Positions 34,427 through 42,418 of a stretch of DNA of 64,000 nt are shown here, piece by piece. The stretch covers positions 310,001 through 374,000 of the forward strand of contig CBDDEC010000004.1 in assembly GCA_965226785.1 (NCBI GenBank). The letters run 5' to 3'. The first letter of the stretch is position 1. Every line of letters begins with the position of its first letter. The translations under genes and the position numbers were made by a program. Source of the stretch: CBDDEC01 sp965226785. Its GTDB lineage: Bacteria; Chloroflexota; Dehalococcoidia; UBA2979. The notes under the pieces were generated by a model. It ran no database searches. It worked only from the letters and a program-made list of their open reading frames with translations, and was not told where the DNA came from.

Positions 34427-35289
34427 GGGCCCGCTCCACCGCCGCCACCGCCGGCACCGCCACCTGCTCCACCTGCTCCACCGCCGCCGGCACCTCCGCC
34501 GGCACCGCCGCCGCCGAACCGACCGCCTCCGCCAGCGCCGGCGCCGGCGGGCTGCTGCGCCGCTGGGGCGTCAAATGTGGCATCGCCGCGGTATGGGACT
34601 GAGCCGGACGTGTCGACGCCGATCAAGACCTCGTCGCCGTCGTCGAGGCCCGACTGGATCGCCACCAGCACCCCGTCCGTCGTCCCAGGCACGACCGCCG
34701 TGCGCGTGGTGAGCTCACCCTCGGCCGGCACGACCACGAAGTAGTCGTCGCCGAGCTGCCGTACGGCGCCGATGGGGACCAGCAAGAGGTCGGCTTCGAT
34801 GGCGAGCAGCACGGTCACGCTCGCGCTCATGCCGGGGACGGGGAGCGGTTGCAACGCCAGGGCTCCCTGCGCGTCACCGCCGCCCGGCCCGCCGGGCGGA
34901 CCACCGCGGCCCCCGGCCGCCGCACCGCTGGTGATGGCATCGAGGATCTCGGGCGAGAGCTCAAAGTCGTCCGGCAGCGTTACACCGGCCGGCAACTCCT
35001 CGCCGTTCGCGAAGGCGGTGACAACCTCCTGGATCGTGACGCCCTCGGGCAGTTCGATGTCGGCGAGGCTCGCGAACAGACCGGCGCCGCCAGCCGCACC
35101 GCCTGCGCCGCCTGCGCCGGCGGCACCGCCACCGAACGCGCCGACCAGCGCCCGCACCTGCTCCTCGCTCACGCCATCGGGCAGTTGGACACCCTCAGGC
35201 AAATCGTCACCGGAGGTCAGGGCGGCCCGAGGCTCTTCATCCCCGTCTCGAAGCAGCACACGCAATCGCGTGATCGCGTCGCCGGTCAT
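34423..35289 (-). CDS. Membrane-fusion-protein remnant: C-terminal half with Gly-rich tail
   Basis: 288 residues. The second half (GMSASVTVLLAIEADLLLVPIGAVRQLGDDYFVVV, RTAVVPGTTDGVLVAIQSGLDDGDEVL) is the beta-barrel and membrane-proximal part of HlyD/MacA-type adaptors. The N-terminal transmembrane, coiled-coil hairpin and lipoyl regions are absent; only acidic repeats of the form LPEGV-x-LPDGV remain. Upstream in the same frame there is a stop at 35362-35364 and no adaptor homology. The last 45 residues are nearly all Gly and Ala. No signal peptide is visible, so export is doubtful. Confidence 0.7.
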   Translation of the reverse strand: MTGDAITRLRVLLRDGDEEPRAALTSGDDLPEGVQLPDGVSEEQVRALVGAFGGGAAGAGGAGGAAGGAGLFASLADIELPEGVTIQEVVTAFANGEELPAGVTLPDDFELSPEILDAITSGAAAGGRGGPPGGPGGGDAQGALALQPLPVPGMSASVTVLLAIEADLLLVPIGAVRQLGDDYFVVVPAEGELTTRTAVVPGTTDGVLVAIQSGLDDGDEVLIGVDTSGSVPYRGDATFDAPAAQQPAGAGAGGGGRFGGGGAGGGAGGGGAGGAGGGAGGGGGGAGP

Positions 35290-35372
35290 GATGCCTGGCT
35301 CGTCGGCCGTGGCATGGCGAACAACGTCGTCCCGTGGGTGTGCAGGGACGGCGGTCCTGGTTCAGCCCGCGG

Positions 35373-35564
35373 TCAGTCCATTCCGCAGTGTGGGCACGGG
35401 GTCTCGTCGCCTCGGGGTTCGCCGCAGATCGGGCAGGGTGTCTTGTCTGCGTCTTCGCCGCCCGCCGAATCGGTGTTGCCCTTCTCAGTAGCCAGTGCCT
35501 CGATTAGCGCGGATTCGCTGGACTGTTGCTCCGCTGGAGCGCGCTCCTGAGTTACGTCTGGCAC
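35373..35564 (-). CDS. 63-residue zinc-ribbon protein
   Basis: Starts at GTG 35564, read as MPDVTQERAPAEQQ, with GGGGG upstream. The C-terminus holds two knuckles, CPICG and CPHCG, separated by about nine residues, a four-Cys zinc ribbon. The N-terminal half is acidic and probably disordered. Such small ribbons are often anchors or partners rather than enzymes; no function can be named. It lies 83 bp before the adaptor gene on the same strand. Confidence 0.65.
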   Translation of the reverse strand: MPDVTQERAPAEQQSSESALIEALATEKGNTDSAGGEDADKTPCPICGEPRGDETPCPHCGMD

Positions 35565-35787
35565 GGTGGCCCCCTTTCGCCGGGTAGCCGTGATGGGCCG
35601 CCCGCGGCCCGCGGAGTATACGTCCGGAGCTGCCGACCCGAGCGACGCGATTGATAGCTTGTGTGCGGCCGCTGTGGCATGACGCCGACAGGTAACGAGT
35701 CGTAGCGAGCGTCACGATCTCCGGGCGAATCCGAGGATGATGTGCGGCGTGTGTCCGACCACACTGCGAGTGATAGGGATCAGCTGT

Positions 35788-36991
35788 TTAGCCGACGGGA
35801 ACAAACTTCCGGACGATCCCGTTGGCCGTGTCCGCGATGTACACGGCGCCACTGGCGTCCGTCGCCGTCCCATGCGGCCCGGCGAGCAACGACAGCCCTG
35901 CAACGCGCTCCGATTCGGCGCTGCTCATCTGCGCCAGCTCCGCTTCGCTGACGCTGTGACCGAGGTAGCCGAGCAGGTTGCCGTTGGCGTCGAAGAGCCG
36001 CACCCGGCCCTCCGCCCATGGCGACGACACGAAGAACTCGCCGGCCGCGTTCACCGAGATCACCTGCGGACCGCGGCCCACGTCCTCGAAGCTCCGAACC
36101 AGCTCGCCCTGCTGCGTGAACACCTGCACGCGCTCGTTGCCGGAGTCGACCACCCAGACGTTCCCCGCGGGTCCGAGTTGCAAGCCAATCGGGTTGTCGA
36201 GTTGAGTGGGCCCCGTGCCGAAGCTGCCCCATTCGCGCAGGAATCCTCCCTCACGGTCGAACACCTGGACGCGGTGGTTGCCGTAGTCGGTCACGAACAC
36301 CTCGAACGTGTCGCTGACGGCGACGCCCATCGCCGAGATGAACTGCCCGGGGGCGCTGCCCTGTCCACCCCAGAGCGAGATGAACGTGCCGTCCGAGGCC
36401 AGTCGCGAGACGCGACTCGAGCCTGACTCCGCGACGTAGATCGTCCCTTCGGAGTCGACGGCCACGCCAGTCGGGTTCGCCAGCAGACCGGGCTGTATGC
36501 CGTCGCCTGCCACCTCGAACAGCAGATCGCCCTCGGGTGTGAACTTACGCAGGTGTCCGCCGCGGAACTCCGTGACGTACACGTATGCCTGCCGCGTCGA
36601 TGGTCAAGCCGTTGGGCGAAAGGAAGCGGACCCCACCGACCTCCGCCCCCCAGGTCGCCGTCTGCTCGAAGCGCGAGGACAGCGCGAGGATGTCGTTGAG
36701 ACTGGCCACGCTCCCACCAGCGGCCGGCGTTGCGGGCCCATCGTTGCCGGAGGCTTCGTACCCGTACTCGTCGTAGCTGCCGTCAGCAGCCGCGGTCGAG
36801 GCGGCAACCGCCTGGTCTCCGCTCGGGTCGCTCGTCGATGCGGCGGCCTGGGCTCCAGGTGCATCCGTCGCGCCTGCTGCGGTCGCGGAATCGTCGCCAT
36901 CGTCGGCGCCGCCGCACGCGGCCGCCAGCAGTAGCACGGGCACCACAAGCAATCGGGTAAGGAGTCGACTCATGTGCCCATGGTCCGTCAT
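35788..36991 (-). pseudogene. NHL-repeat beta-propeller lipoprotein, one frameshift
   Basis: From ATG 36991 (or 36973) the N-terminus is a lipoprotein signal, LLTRLLVVPVLLLAAACGG, then an Asp/Ala/Ser-rich linker and the first propeller strand (VRFLSPNGLTIDAAG). At about 36585 one inserted base breaks the frame. The rest is in the next frame: VYVTEFRGGHLRKFTPEGD, GVAVDSEGTIYVAES, NHRVQVFDREGGF and similar NHL units to TAA 35788. Removing the extra T on the coding strand gives DAAGNVYVTEF, the exact family pattern. The product would be an exported six-bladed propeller anchored by lipid. The indel may be an error. Confidence 0.75.
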
Positions 36992-37176
36992 CGGTCCACC
37001 TCGATTCGGTGAGCGGCGTCCCATCCCTGGTCGCGATCTTACGCCGCTCCCAAGAACTCATGACCATGGACGAAGTCAGGCGGTCCGGCCCGCGAACGTC
37101 AGGTCTGCTGTGAGGCGACGATCCCCAAGGCCCGCGTGTGGTTCCTGCGCTGCCGAGGGTCAAGCCATCTGACCGA

Positions 37177-38028
37177 TCAGCGATCGGCATCCGGTCCGGA
37201 GCGAGCGAGCGCTTCTCGGATCTGGCTGAGCCACTCTGCGCCCAGTTGGCGCCCGTTCGGGAACTGGTCGTCTCGATCCCAGCGCCACGTTGCGATCATG
37301 GCAAGCATGAGGATCCGGCACTCGCGGAGCAACTCATGGTCAACATCCGGATAGCGCTCGCTGACCTCTTCGGGCACATGGGCGAGGTCGAATTCGATCG
37401 GCCCACGGCAACACGTCTCGAGGTCTATGAACAGCGGGCCGGCTTTCGTGCTGAGCACGTTGGCTGGGTGCGGTTCGCCGTGCAGCAGCTGCTCGGCGGC
37501 GCCGCGGTCACCGATCGCTCTCCTCAGGCTTCGTAGCGTGGTGCTCAGAAGCGCCCGGTCGTTGTCGGCGAGGGCCGGAGTACGGTCGCGGCTTGCAACG
37601 AGGTTTTGAGCCTCTGCGACGCGATCCGTGAAGTGCGGCACCGTGACATCGAGTCTACGCATTCCGGAATGCAGCCGCTTGAGCGCATCCGCGTAGCCGG
37701 TGGGTGAGAACCCTTGAGGTGCCACAGGTTGGTAGTAGGTCCATAGCGTGACGGCGAAGCCGTCACGCTCGTAGACGCGCGGCTCCACTCGAGGCTCAAG
37801 AGCGGCCACTGGGCAATCGGTTTCGGCCAGCCGTTGAGCAAGGTCTACTTCGAACTGCGCAACCTCATGTCCCACGTGTGCCACCCGAGCAAGGACGTCA
37901 CACGGCAGCAGGCGAAGCGCGAGTTTGTTCGAGTTCTGAAGAACGATCGCCTCATGGACTGTCAGGTCGAGCGCTGCCACGATCGACGTGGCCGCAGCGA
38001 CCGCACGCTGGACCTCTGAGGTCTTCAT
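37177..38028 (-). CDS. Aminoglycoside-phosphotransferase-like kinase fold protein
   Basis: 283 residues from ATG 38028 (MKTSEVQRAVAAATS). The kinase fold is indicated by LRLLPCDVLARVAH, VAQFEVDLAQRLAE, the catalytic loop LLHGEPHPANVL and the metal loop FIDLETCC. HGD in the catalytic loop is HGE here, so the catalytic base position is altered. The relatives phosphorylate antibiotics, choline or sugars. A longer open frame upstream to 38274 lacks homology. Substrate unknown; orphan gene next to a gene split by an IS. Confidence 0.82.
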   Translation of the reverse strand: MKTSEVQRAVAAATSIVAALDLTVHEAIVLQNSNKLALRLLPCDVLARVAHVGHEVAQFEVDLAQRLAETDCPVAALEPRVEPRVYERDGFAVTLWTYYQPVAPQGFSPTGYADALKRLHSGMRRLDVTVPHFTDRVAEAQNLVASRDRTPALADNDRALLSTTLRSLRRAIGDRGAAEQLLHGEPHPANVLSTKAGPLFIDLETCCRGPIEFDLAHVPEEVSERYPDVDHELLRECRILMLAMIATWRWDRDDQFPNGRQLGAEWLSQIREALARSGPDADR

Positions 38029-38649
38029 CGTTGCCTCGTCGCTCTCCGCTGCCGTTCTGACTGTGCCAGTAATACATACCGCCCACCCCTTAGGAGAAAG
38101 CGACACAACCGAGGTGGGCGATCCGGCCCGCTTCGGTCGCTGCGCTATGAGGTCATGCCGCCGAGGCCGACCAGAGCTCGTGCGAGCTCGATCTCTCCCA
38201 TGTGGCGCAGCCCGTGTTGATAGTGCCAGCACTCGAACCCGTCGAGGACCGTGATGCCCTGCGGCCCAGCGCACATGGCGCTGTAAGTGCTGGCCACTGT
38301 TGGCGGATAGGGCGGGGCGATGATGACCCGTTCGAAGTCGGCGGGGTCCATGACGGCGAGGTGACTCTCGGTCCGTTCGAAAACCTCGCGCTGATATCGC
38401 TTGAACGCCTCGAAGTCACCGATTCGCTGGCGTCCCATCTCGTCCGGGGTCAGCTCTTTGCCGTGGTTGTTGATCGCCATTTGGACCTCGGCCTGCCACT
38501 CGTCACTCCAGATCGGCGGGGTGCCGCCGCTGAGCGCCATGAAGGTGCCATCCTCGAGGTTGGTGAAGTGGAAGAGTGAGAACGCGATTGGGAGGACGCC
38601 TGCGCGCTCGAAGTGGTTGACGTGCTCCGGGCCCATCGTGTCGACGGCC

Positions 38650-38677
38650 TGAACCGCCCCGGGAATGTTGGAGGCTC
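38650..38677. repeat. Left terminal inverted repeat of the IS element
   Basis: Begins TGAACCGCCCCGGG; the first 14 bases are identical to the right end read on the opposite strand, and the remaining 14 match partly. Confidence 0.88.
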
Positions 38678-38699
38678 CAGTCCTTGAGAGGATGGAGCG

Positions 38700-39020
38700 A
38701 TGACACGACCAGGCAGATACCCAGCGGAGATCCGCGAGCGGGCGGTCCGGATGGTGTTCGAGCACGAGCGGGACCACTCGTCGCAGTGGGCAACGATCAG
38801 CTCGATCGCCTCGAAGTTCGGGATGACGCCGGAGACGTTACGGAAGTGGGTGCGACGGGCTGAGGTCGACGGCGGCGCACGGCCGGGGCAGACGACGGAG
38901 GAGCAGACGCGGCTGCGGGAGCTCGAGCGCGAGAACCGTGAGCTGCGCCGGGCGAACGAGATCCTCAAGGCCGCTTCGGCTTTTTTCGCGCGGGAGCTCG
39001 ACCCGCGACTGCCGAAATGA
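38700..39020 (+). CDS. IS3-family transposase OrfA
   Basis: 106 residues: MTRPGRYPAEIRERAVRMVF at the start, a helix-turn-helix ASKFGMTPETLRKWVRRAE, and a leucine-zipper-like coiled coil LRELERENRELRRANEILK. OrfA binds the terminal repeats. Its stop overlaps the OrfB start (ATGA). The -1 frame is reached at 38981-38987 by slippage to make OrfAB. Confidence 0.93.
   Translation: MTRPGRYPAEIRERAVRMVFEHERDHSSQWATISSIASKFGMTPETLRKWVRRAEVDGGARPGQTTEEQTRLRELERENRELRRANEILKAASAFFARELDPRLPK
38981..38987 (+). promoter_or_regulatory. Candidate -1 ribosomal frameshift site
   Basis: The heptamer T-TTT-TTC lies in OrfA phase within codons for A-F-F, and OrfB is in the -1 frame and open from there. IS3 elements use such sites (often A6G) to make the OrfAB transposase. 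Confidence 0.6.
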
Positions 39021-39907
39021 CTCGCTTCATCAAGACCCACCGCGAACGCTTCGGGGTCGAGCCGATCTGCCGGGAACTGCAGGTCGCCCCGTCCAGCTAC
39101 TACGCCGCCCGGAGCCGACCGCTCTCGGCGCGGCGGGTGCGTGACGAGGCGTTGAAGGTGAAGCTGCAGCACGTCCACGCCGAACAGTTCGGGGTCTACG
39201 GTGCGCGCAAGCTCTGGCGCCAGCTGCACCGCGAGGGCATCCCCGTCGCGCGCTGCACCGTGGAGCGGCTGATGCGGGAGCTGAGTCTCTCTGGGGTGGT
39301 ACGTGGGAAGGTCAAACGGACGACCGTGGCGGACGAGAGCGCGCCCAGACCGGCGGACCTCGTGGAGCGGGACTTCCACGCACCAGCCCCCAACCGGCTC
39401 TGGGTAGCCGACCTCACCTACGTGCCCAGCTGGTCGGGCTTCGTCTACGTCGCCTTCGTCATCGACGTCTACTCGCGCTCGGTCGTCGGCTGGCAGGCAT
39501 CGCGCTCACTGCGGACCGAACTCGCGCTCGATGCCCTTGAGCAGGCGCTATGGGCGCGGAACGGACCCTTCGACGGGCTGATTCATCATAGCGATCGTGG
39601 GGTGCAGTACCTCTCGATCCGCTACACCGAGCGGCTCGCCGAGGCCGGGGCCGTGACCTCGGTCGGGAGTCGTGGTGACTCCTATGACAACGCGCTGGCG
39701 GAGTCGGTGATCGGGCTCTACAAGGCGGAGTTGGTGCACCGCCGGGGACCGTGGCGCGGACTCGACGACCTCGAGCTGGCGACGCTGGAGTGGGTGGACT
39801 GGTATAACCATCGGCGGTTGCATAGTGCGCTCGACTACCTGCCACCCGCCGAGTACGAGCGCAACCAGGAACGTGAGCTGGTCTCGGCAGGTGCCGGGAC
39901 TCAATGA
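39017..39907 (+). CDS. IS3-family transposase OrfB (integrase catalytic domain)
   Basis: 296 residues. An N-terminal HTH_21-like segment (HAEQFGVYGARKLWRQLHREG) precedes the rve core. The DDE triad is in WVADLTYV (Asp), HHSDRGVQY (Asp) and NALAESVIG (Glu), and the C-terminus has LEWVDWYNHRRLHSALDYLPP. All motifs are complete, so the transposase may be active when made as OrfAB. It is transcribed opposite to the gene it interrupts. Confidence 0.95.
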   Translation: MTRFIKTHRERFGVEPICRELQVAPSSYYAARSRPLSARRVRDEALKVKLQHVHAEQFGVYGARKLWRQLHREGIPVARCTVERLMRELSLSGVVRGKVKRTTVADESAPRPADLVERDFHAPAPNRLWVADLTYVPSWSGFVYVAFVIDVYSRSVVGWQASRSLRTELALDALEQALWARNGPFDGLIHHSDRGVQYLSIRYTERLAEAGAVTSVGSRGDSYDNALAESVIGLYKAELVHRRGPWRGLDDLELATLEWVDWYNHRRLHSALDYLPPAEYERNQERELVSAGAGTQ

Positions 39908-39910
39908 ACC

Positions 39911-39938
39911 GAGTCTCCACTAAACCCGGGGCGGTTCA
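39911..39938. repeat. Right terminal inverted repeat of the IS element
   Basis: Ends CCCGGGGCGGTTCA on the plus strand, complementary to the left end over 14 bases; inner part partly matched. Confidence 0.88.
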
Positions 39939-40147
39939 GCCATGTAGTAGAGCGAGTGCATCGTGCGCATGCGGCGCAAGAGTGAGTCCTGCAAAATGGG
40001 CAACGTGTCTTGACTCTCACCATCGGTGACTGCCACCTGAGGTACCTCCCGCCGGAGACGTCGTTCTTCGGTCTGGTCCGACCTTCTGGCGTCCGAGCGC
40101 CTGAGAGCCGACTTCGGCTGACTAGCGGCCCCTCGCAGTGGAGTGTG

Positions 40148-40336
40148 TTACTTGTCTGAAACGAGCGGGCCTGGGATCACCGTGGGAGCGCGTTCGGGCG
40201 CGGCATGCGAGGGGGGTGACGCGGCGTCCGCCCCGCCCTTGCGCGCAGCACGGACTGCTCGCTTCGCCTCCCGCTTCGCGGCTTTGTCGCGCTGGCGCTG
40301 CGACCGTTCGAACGAGAAGTTTGATCGACGGGCCAC
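40148..40336 (-). CDS. Small basic conserved-type protein, 62 residues
   Basis: GTG start at 40336 (MARRSNFSFERSQRQRDKAA) preceded by GAAGGGA. The first 35 residues are Arg/Lys-rich and helical; the remainder is Ala/Pro-rich. A start of this form (MARRxNFxFEKRQRE) is seen in small proteins of unknown function in several bacterial phyla. It sits 34 bp from a tRNA on the same strand. Function is not known; RNA or ribosome binding is only a guess from charge. Confidence 0.55.
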   Translation of the reverse strand: MARRSNFSFERSQRQRDKAAKREAKRAVRAARKGGADAASPPSHAAPERAPTVIPGPLVSDK

Positions 40337-40370
40337 TGGATTCCCTTCGTTGAGCTTGACGACATTGAGG

Positions 40371-40445
40371 TGGTAGCAGGGGTCGGATTTGAACCGACGA
40401 CCGACGGCTTATGAGTCCGTTGCTCTGCCACTGAGCTACCCTGCC
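40371..40445 (-). tRNA. tRNA-Met (CAT anticodon)
   Basis: A 75-nt cloverleaf with encoded CCA. Acceptor GGCAGGG pairs with CCCTGCT (one G-T pair), T arm GTCGG-TTCAAAT-CCGAC, D arm GCTC/GAGC, anticodon loop CTCATAA with anticodon CAT at 40413-40411. The anticodon stem has one A-G mismatch next to the loop. Initiator features (unpaired first acceptor pair, three G-C pairs in the anticodon stem) are absent; elongator Met is most likely, but Ile with lysidine-modified CAT cannot be ruled out. Confidence 0.93.
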
Positions 40446-40454
40446 ACGCCTCAG

Positions 40455-40484
40455 ATTGTCGCGTGGCTGCCGCGGCGCTGTCTA
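40455..40484 (-). promoter_or_regulatory. Possible promoter of tRNA-Met
   Basis: TAGACA at 40484-40479 and GACAAT at 40460-40455, spaced 18 bp, match five and four of six sigma-70 positions. The -35 overlaps the stop codon of the nicotinate phosphoribosyltransferase gene. Only 9 bp separate the -10 from the tRNA, so the leader would be very short. Confidence 0.4.
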
Positions 40485-41804
40485 GCGCGCGGAGTCAGAC
40501 GCGGCGCGCAGAGTCGAGGTAACGCCGACCGGGTACGGCTGATGCGACCGCTCGATCGTGCGCAGCGCCGGCGGGAGCGTGGCGCGCGCGGCGATCGTGC
40601 GGGCGCGTGCGGCGTCGAGGGGTTCGCGGGGGTCGAGGCGGCGACCGCCGCGCATGACCGGCCGCAGCAGCGGCTCACCCGCGACGGTCTCATCGGTGAG
40701 CGCGATGGTGTCGCCACTGGCGGTGCCGGTTGAGTCGTAGCGGCGGTAGACCTGTTTGGGTCCGCCGAGGGTCGCCTTCCCCTCCGAACGCTTGGCGCGT
40801 GGGACGCCGTCGTAGGCGGCGAGCTTGTAGACCGCTTCGAGGCTCGGCGCGTCGGCCGAGGTGTGCACCGCCGTGCCTACACCGAAGGCGTCGATCGGAG
40901 CGCCGGAGCCGACGAGCGCAGCGATGCTGTACTCGTCGAGGCCACCGCTCGCGACGATGCGGACCTCGTTGAGCCCGGCGGCGTCGAGGAGCGCTCGAGC
41001 CCTGAGCGCGTGGGCAAGGAGGTCGCCTGAGTCGAGCCGGATCGCGCGCACCGTGAAGGCGTCGTCCAGCTCCTCCGCGAGCGCAACCACCCGTTCCACG
41101 CCCTCGATCGTGTCGTAGGTGTCGACGAGGAGCGTGGTCTCGGCGTGCGTCTCGGCAAAGGTGCGGAACGCGGCCGCCTCGTCGCCGTAGGCCTGGACGT
41201 AACTGTGCGCCATCGTCCCCGCGGTGGGGATCCCGTAGGTGACGCCGGCCAGCACGTTCGAGGTGGCGTTGAAGCCAGCGAGGTAGAGCGTGCGGGCCGC
41301 CGTCATCGCAGCCTCGGTGCCGTGGGCGCGGCGCGCGCCGAAGTCGATCAGCGACCGCCCCGCCGCCGCCTCGACGACACGCGCGGCCTTCGAGGCGAGC
41401 ATTGTCTGCAGATGCATCTGGTTGAGGACGTAGGTCTCGACGAGCTGGGCGACCGGCAGTGGCGCCTCGACCCGCAGCAGCGGCTCGTCGGCGAAGACGG
41501 GTGTGCCCTCGGGCACCGCATCGACATCGCCCTCGAAGCGCAGCGCCGCGAGCCAGCGGAGATCGTCCGCGCTGAGCACGCCGAGCGTCTCGAGTTGGCC
41601 GAGCGCTGCGTCAGTGAAGTGCAGCCCCTCGAGGTAATCGAGTACATCCTCGATCCCGCCGGCGATGAGGTAGCTGCGCTCTGGCGGTAGCGACCGGATC
41701 GTGAGGTCGAAGACGGCGCTACGCGTCAGCCCGTGCTCGCGATAGGCGCGGAGCATCGTCAGCTCGTAGAGATCGGTGAACAGCGCCTGCTCGTGCGGCT
41801 GCAC
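40482..41804 (-). CDS. pncB: Nicotinate phosphoribosyltransferase
   Basis: 440 residues from GTG 41804 (MQPHEQALFTDLYELTMLRA). Characteristic blocks: FTDLYELTML, FDLTIRSLPPERSYLIAGG, HLQTMLASKAARVVEAA, RSLIDFGARRAHGTEAAM and IRLDSGDLLAHA. It converts nicotinate and PRPP to nicotinate mononucleotide, using ATP. Its start overlaps the stop of pncA (TAGTG), so the two enzymes form a nicotinamide-to-NAD salvage pair: the amidase product is the substrate here. Length suits the class with 440-480 residues. Confidence 0.93.
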   Translation of the reverse strand: MQPHEQALFTDLYELTMLRAYREHGLTRSAVFDLTIRSLPPERSYLIAGGIEDVLDYLEGLHFTDAALGQLETLGVLSADDLRWLAALRFEGDVDAVPEGTPVFADEPLLRVEAPLPVAQLVETYVLNQMHLQTMLASKAARVVEAAAGRSLIDFGARRAHGTEAAMTAARTLYLAGFNATSNVLAGVTYGIPTAGTMAHSYVQAYGDEAAAFRTFAETHAETTLLVDTYDTIEGVERVVALAEELDDAFTVRAIRLDSGDLLAHALRARALLDAAGLNEVRIVASGGLDEYSIAALVGSGAPIDAFGVGTAVHTSADAPSLEAVYKLAAYDGVPRAKRSEGKATLGGPKQVYRRYDSTGTASGDTIALTDETVAGEPLLRPVMRGGRRLDPREPLDAARARTIAARATLPPALRTIERSHQPYPVGVTSTLRAASDSAR

Positions 41805-42400
41805 TACGCCGTGCTCTCGGCGAGGGCCACTCCCGCCGCGCTCAGCTCCTTCAGGCGGCGCGCGGAGTCGCCCGGCTCGAGGTCGACGCCGCGGATCGCG
41901 TCGGTGAGCACCGTCGTCCCGAAGCCCAGGCGCGCGGCGTCGAGGGCGCTCCCGTGGACGCAGTAGTCCGTCGCCAGCCCGGCCACCACGACCCCCGCGA
42001 TGCCACGCTCGCGCAGCAACGCCTCGAGGGCGGTCGCGCTCGTCGCGTCGCTCTCCGGGTCGCGCATGGTGAAGCCGGAGTATCCGTCCTCGCCGCCGGT
42101 GCCCTTGCGGACGACCTCGCCCTCCACGGTGAGGTCGGGGTGGAACTCCGCGCCCCACGTGTCATGAACGCAGTGGACCGGCCAGATGCCGCCGTCCTGC
42201 TCGAAGTGGGGCGTGTGCGACGGGTGCCAGTCCTGCGTGTAGACGACGAAGGCGCCCGCTGCGAGGGCTCGTGCCACTTCGGCGTTGATCACGGGGACCA
42301 CCGCCTCGCCGTCGCGAACGTAGAGCCCGCCCGCCGGGTCGGCAAAGTCGTTCTGGACATCGACGACCAGGAGGGCGGTGGCGTCGTCGTAGTCGACCAT
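41804..42400 (-). CDS. pncA: Nicotinamidase
   Basis: 198 residues with catalytic Asp14 (VVDVQNDF), Lys99 (VVRKGTGG) and Cys147 (LATDYCVHG). Metal ligands Asp57, His59 and His65 are in TQDWHPSHTPHF. Together these identify nicotinamidase within the isochorismatase superfamily; pyrazinamidase activity would follow. It deamidates nicotinamide to nicotinate. The overlap with pncB shows translational coupling. Confidence 0.93.
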   Translation of the reverse strand: MVDYDDATALLVVDVQNDFADPAGGLYVRDGEAVVPVINAEVARALAAGAFVVYTQDWHPSHTPHFEQDGGIWPVHCVHDTWGAEFHPDLTVEGEVVRKGTGGEDGYSGFTMRDPESDATSATALEALLRERGIAGVVVAGLATDYCVHGSALDAARLGFGTTVLTDAIRGVDLEPGDSARRLKELSAAGVALAESTA

Positions 42401-42418
42401 CTCGCCGCTCCTCGCCGG

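Larger units (their letters stand above)
38650..39938 (+). mobile_element. Complete IS3-family insertion sequence, 1289 bp
   Basis: Ends carry 28-bp imperfect inverted repeats starting TGAACCGCCCCGGG on both sides (38650-38677 and 39911-39938), with the TG...CA termini of IS3 elements. A 3-bp direct duplication GCC flanks it at 38647-38649 and 39939-39941, as expected for the family. It encodes OrfA and OrfB in overlapping frames with a slippery site. The intact open frames, matching ends and clear target duplication point to recent insertion. Confidence 0.95.
38145..40036 (-). pseudogene. DinB-family protein gene split by an IS3-family element
   Basis: The gene can be rebuilt: GTG 40036 (GGGAGG 8 nt upstream) reads MAVTDGESQDTLPILQDSLL, then RRMRTMHSLYYM, and after removal of 38650-39938 and one GCC copy continues AVDTMGPEHVNHFERAGVLP, IAFSLFHFTNLEDGTFM and ends GECWHYQHGL-type sequence near HMGEIELARALVGLGGMTS at 38145. 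The His residues in EHVNHFER, FSLFHF and QHGLRHMGEIEH-like positions match DinB metal ligands. The insertion cuts after 31-32 codons and lies in opposite orientation to the element's own genes. Expression of a truncated 3' part is unlikely. The ancestral role is unknown. Confidence 0.8.

Noticed and set aside
34430..34560. Gly-rich coding tract considered as a possible tandem DNA repeat or PE-PGRS-like domain
   Set aside because: It is an extension of the adaptor gene; units are irregular, so it is listed there only.
38145..38777. Single DinB gene reading through the left IS end
   Set aside because: The upstream 100 bp of that frame is IS sequence; the true 5' part lies beyond the element at 39942-40036.
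40371..40445. Initiator tRNA
   Set aside because: The first acceptor pair is formed and the anticodon stem lacks three consecutive G-C pairs, unlike initiator tRNA.
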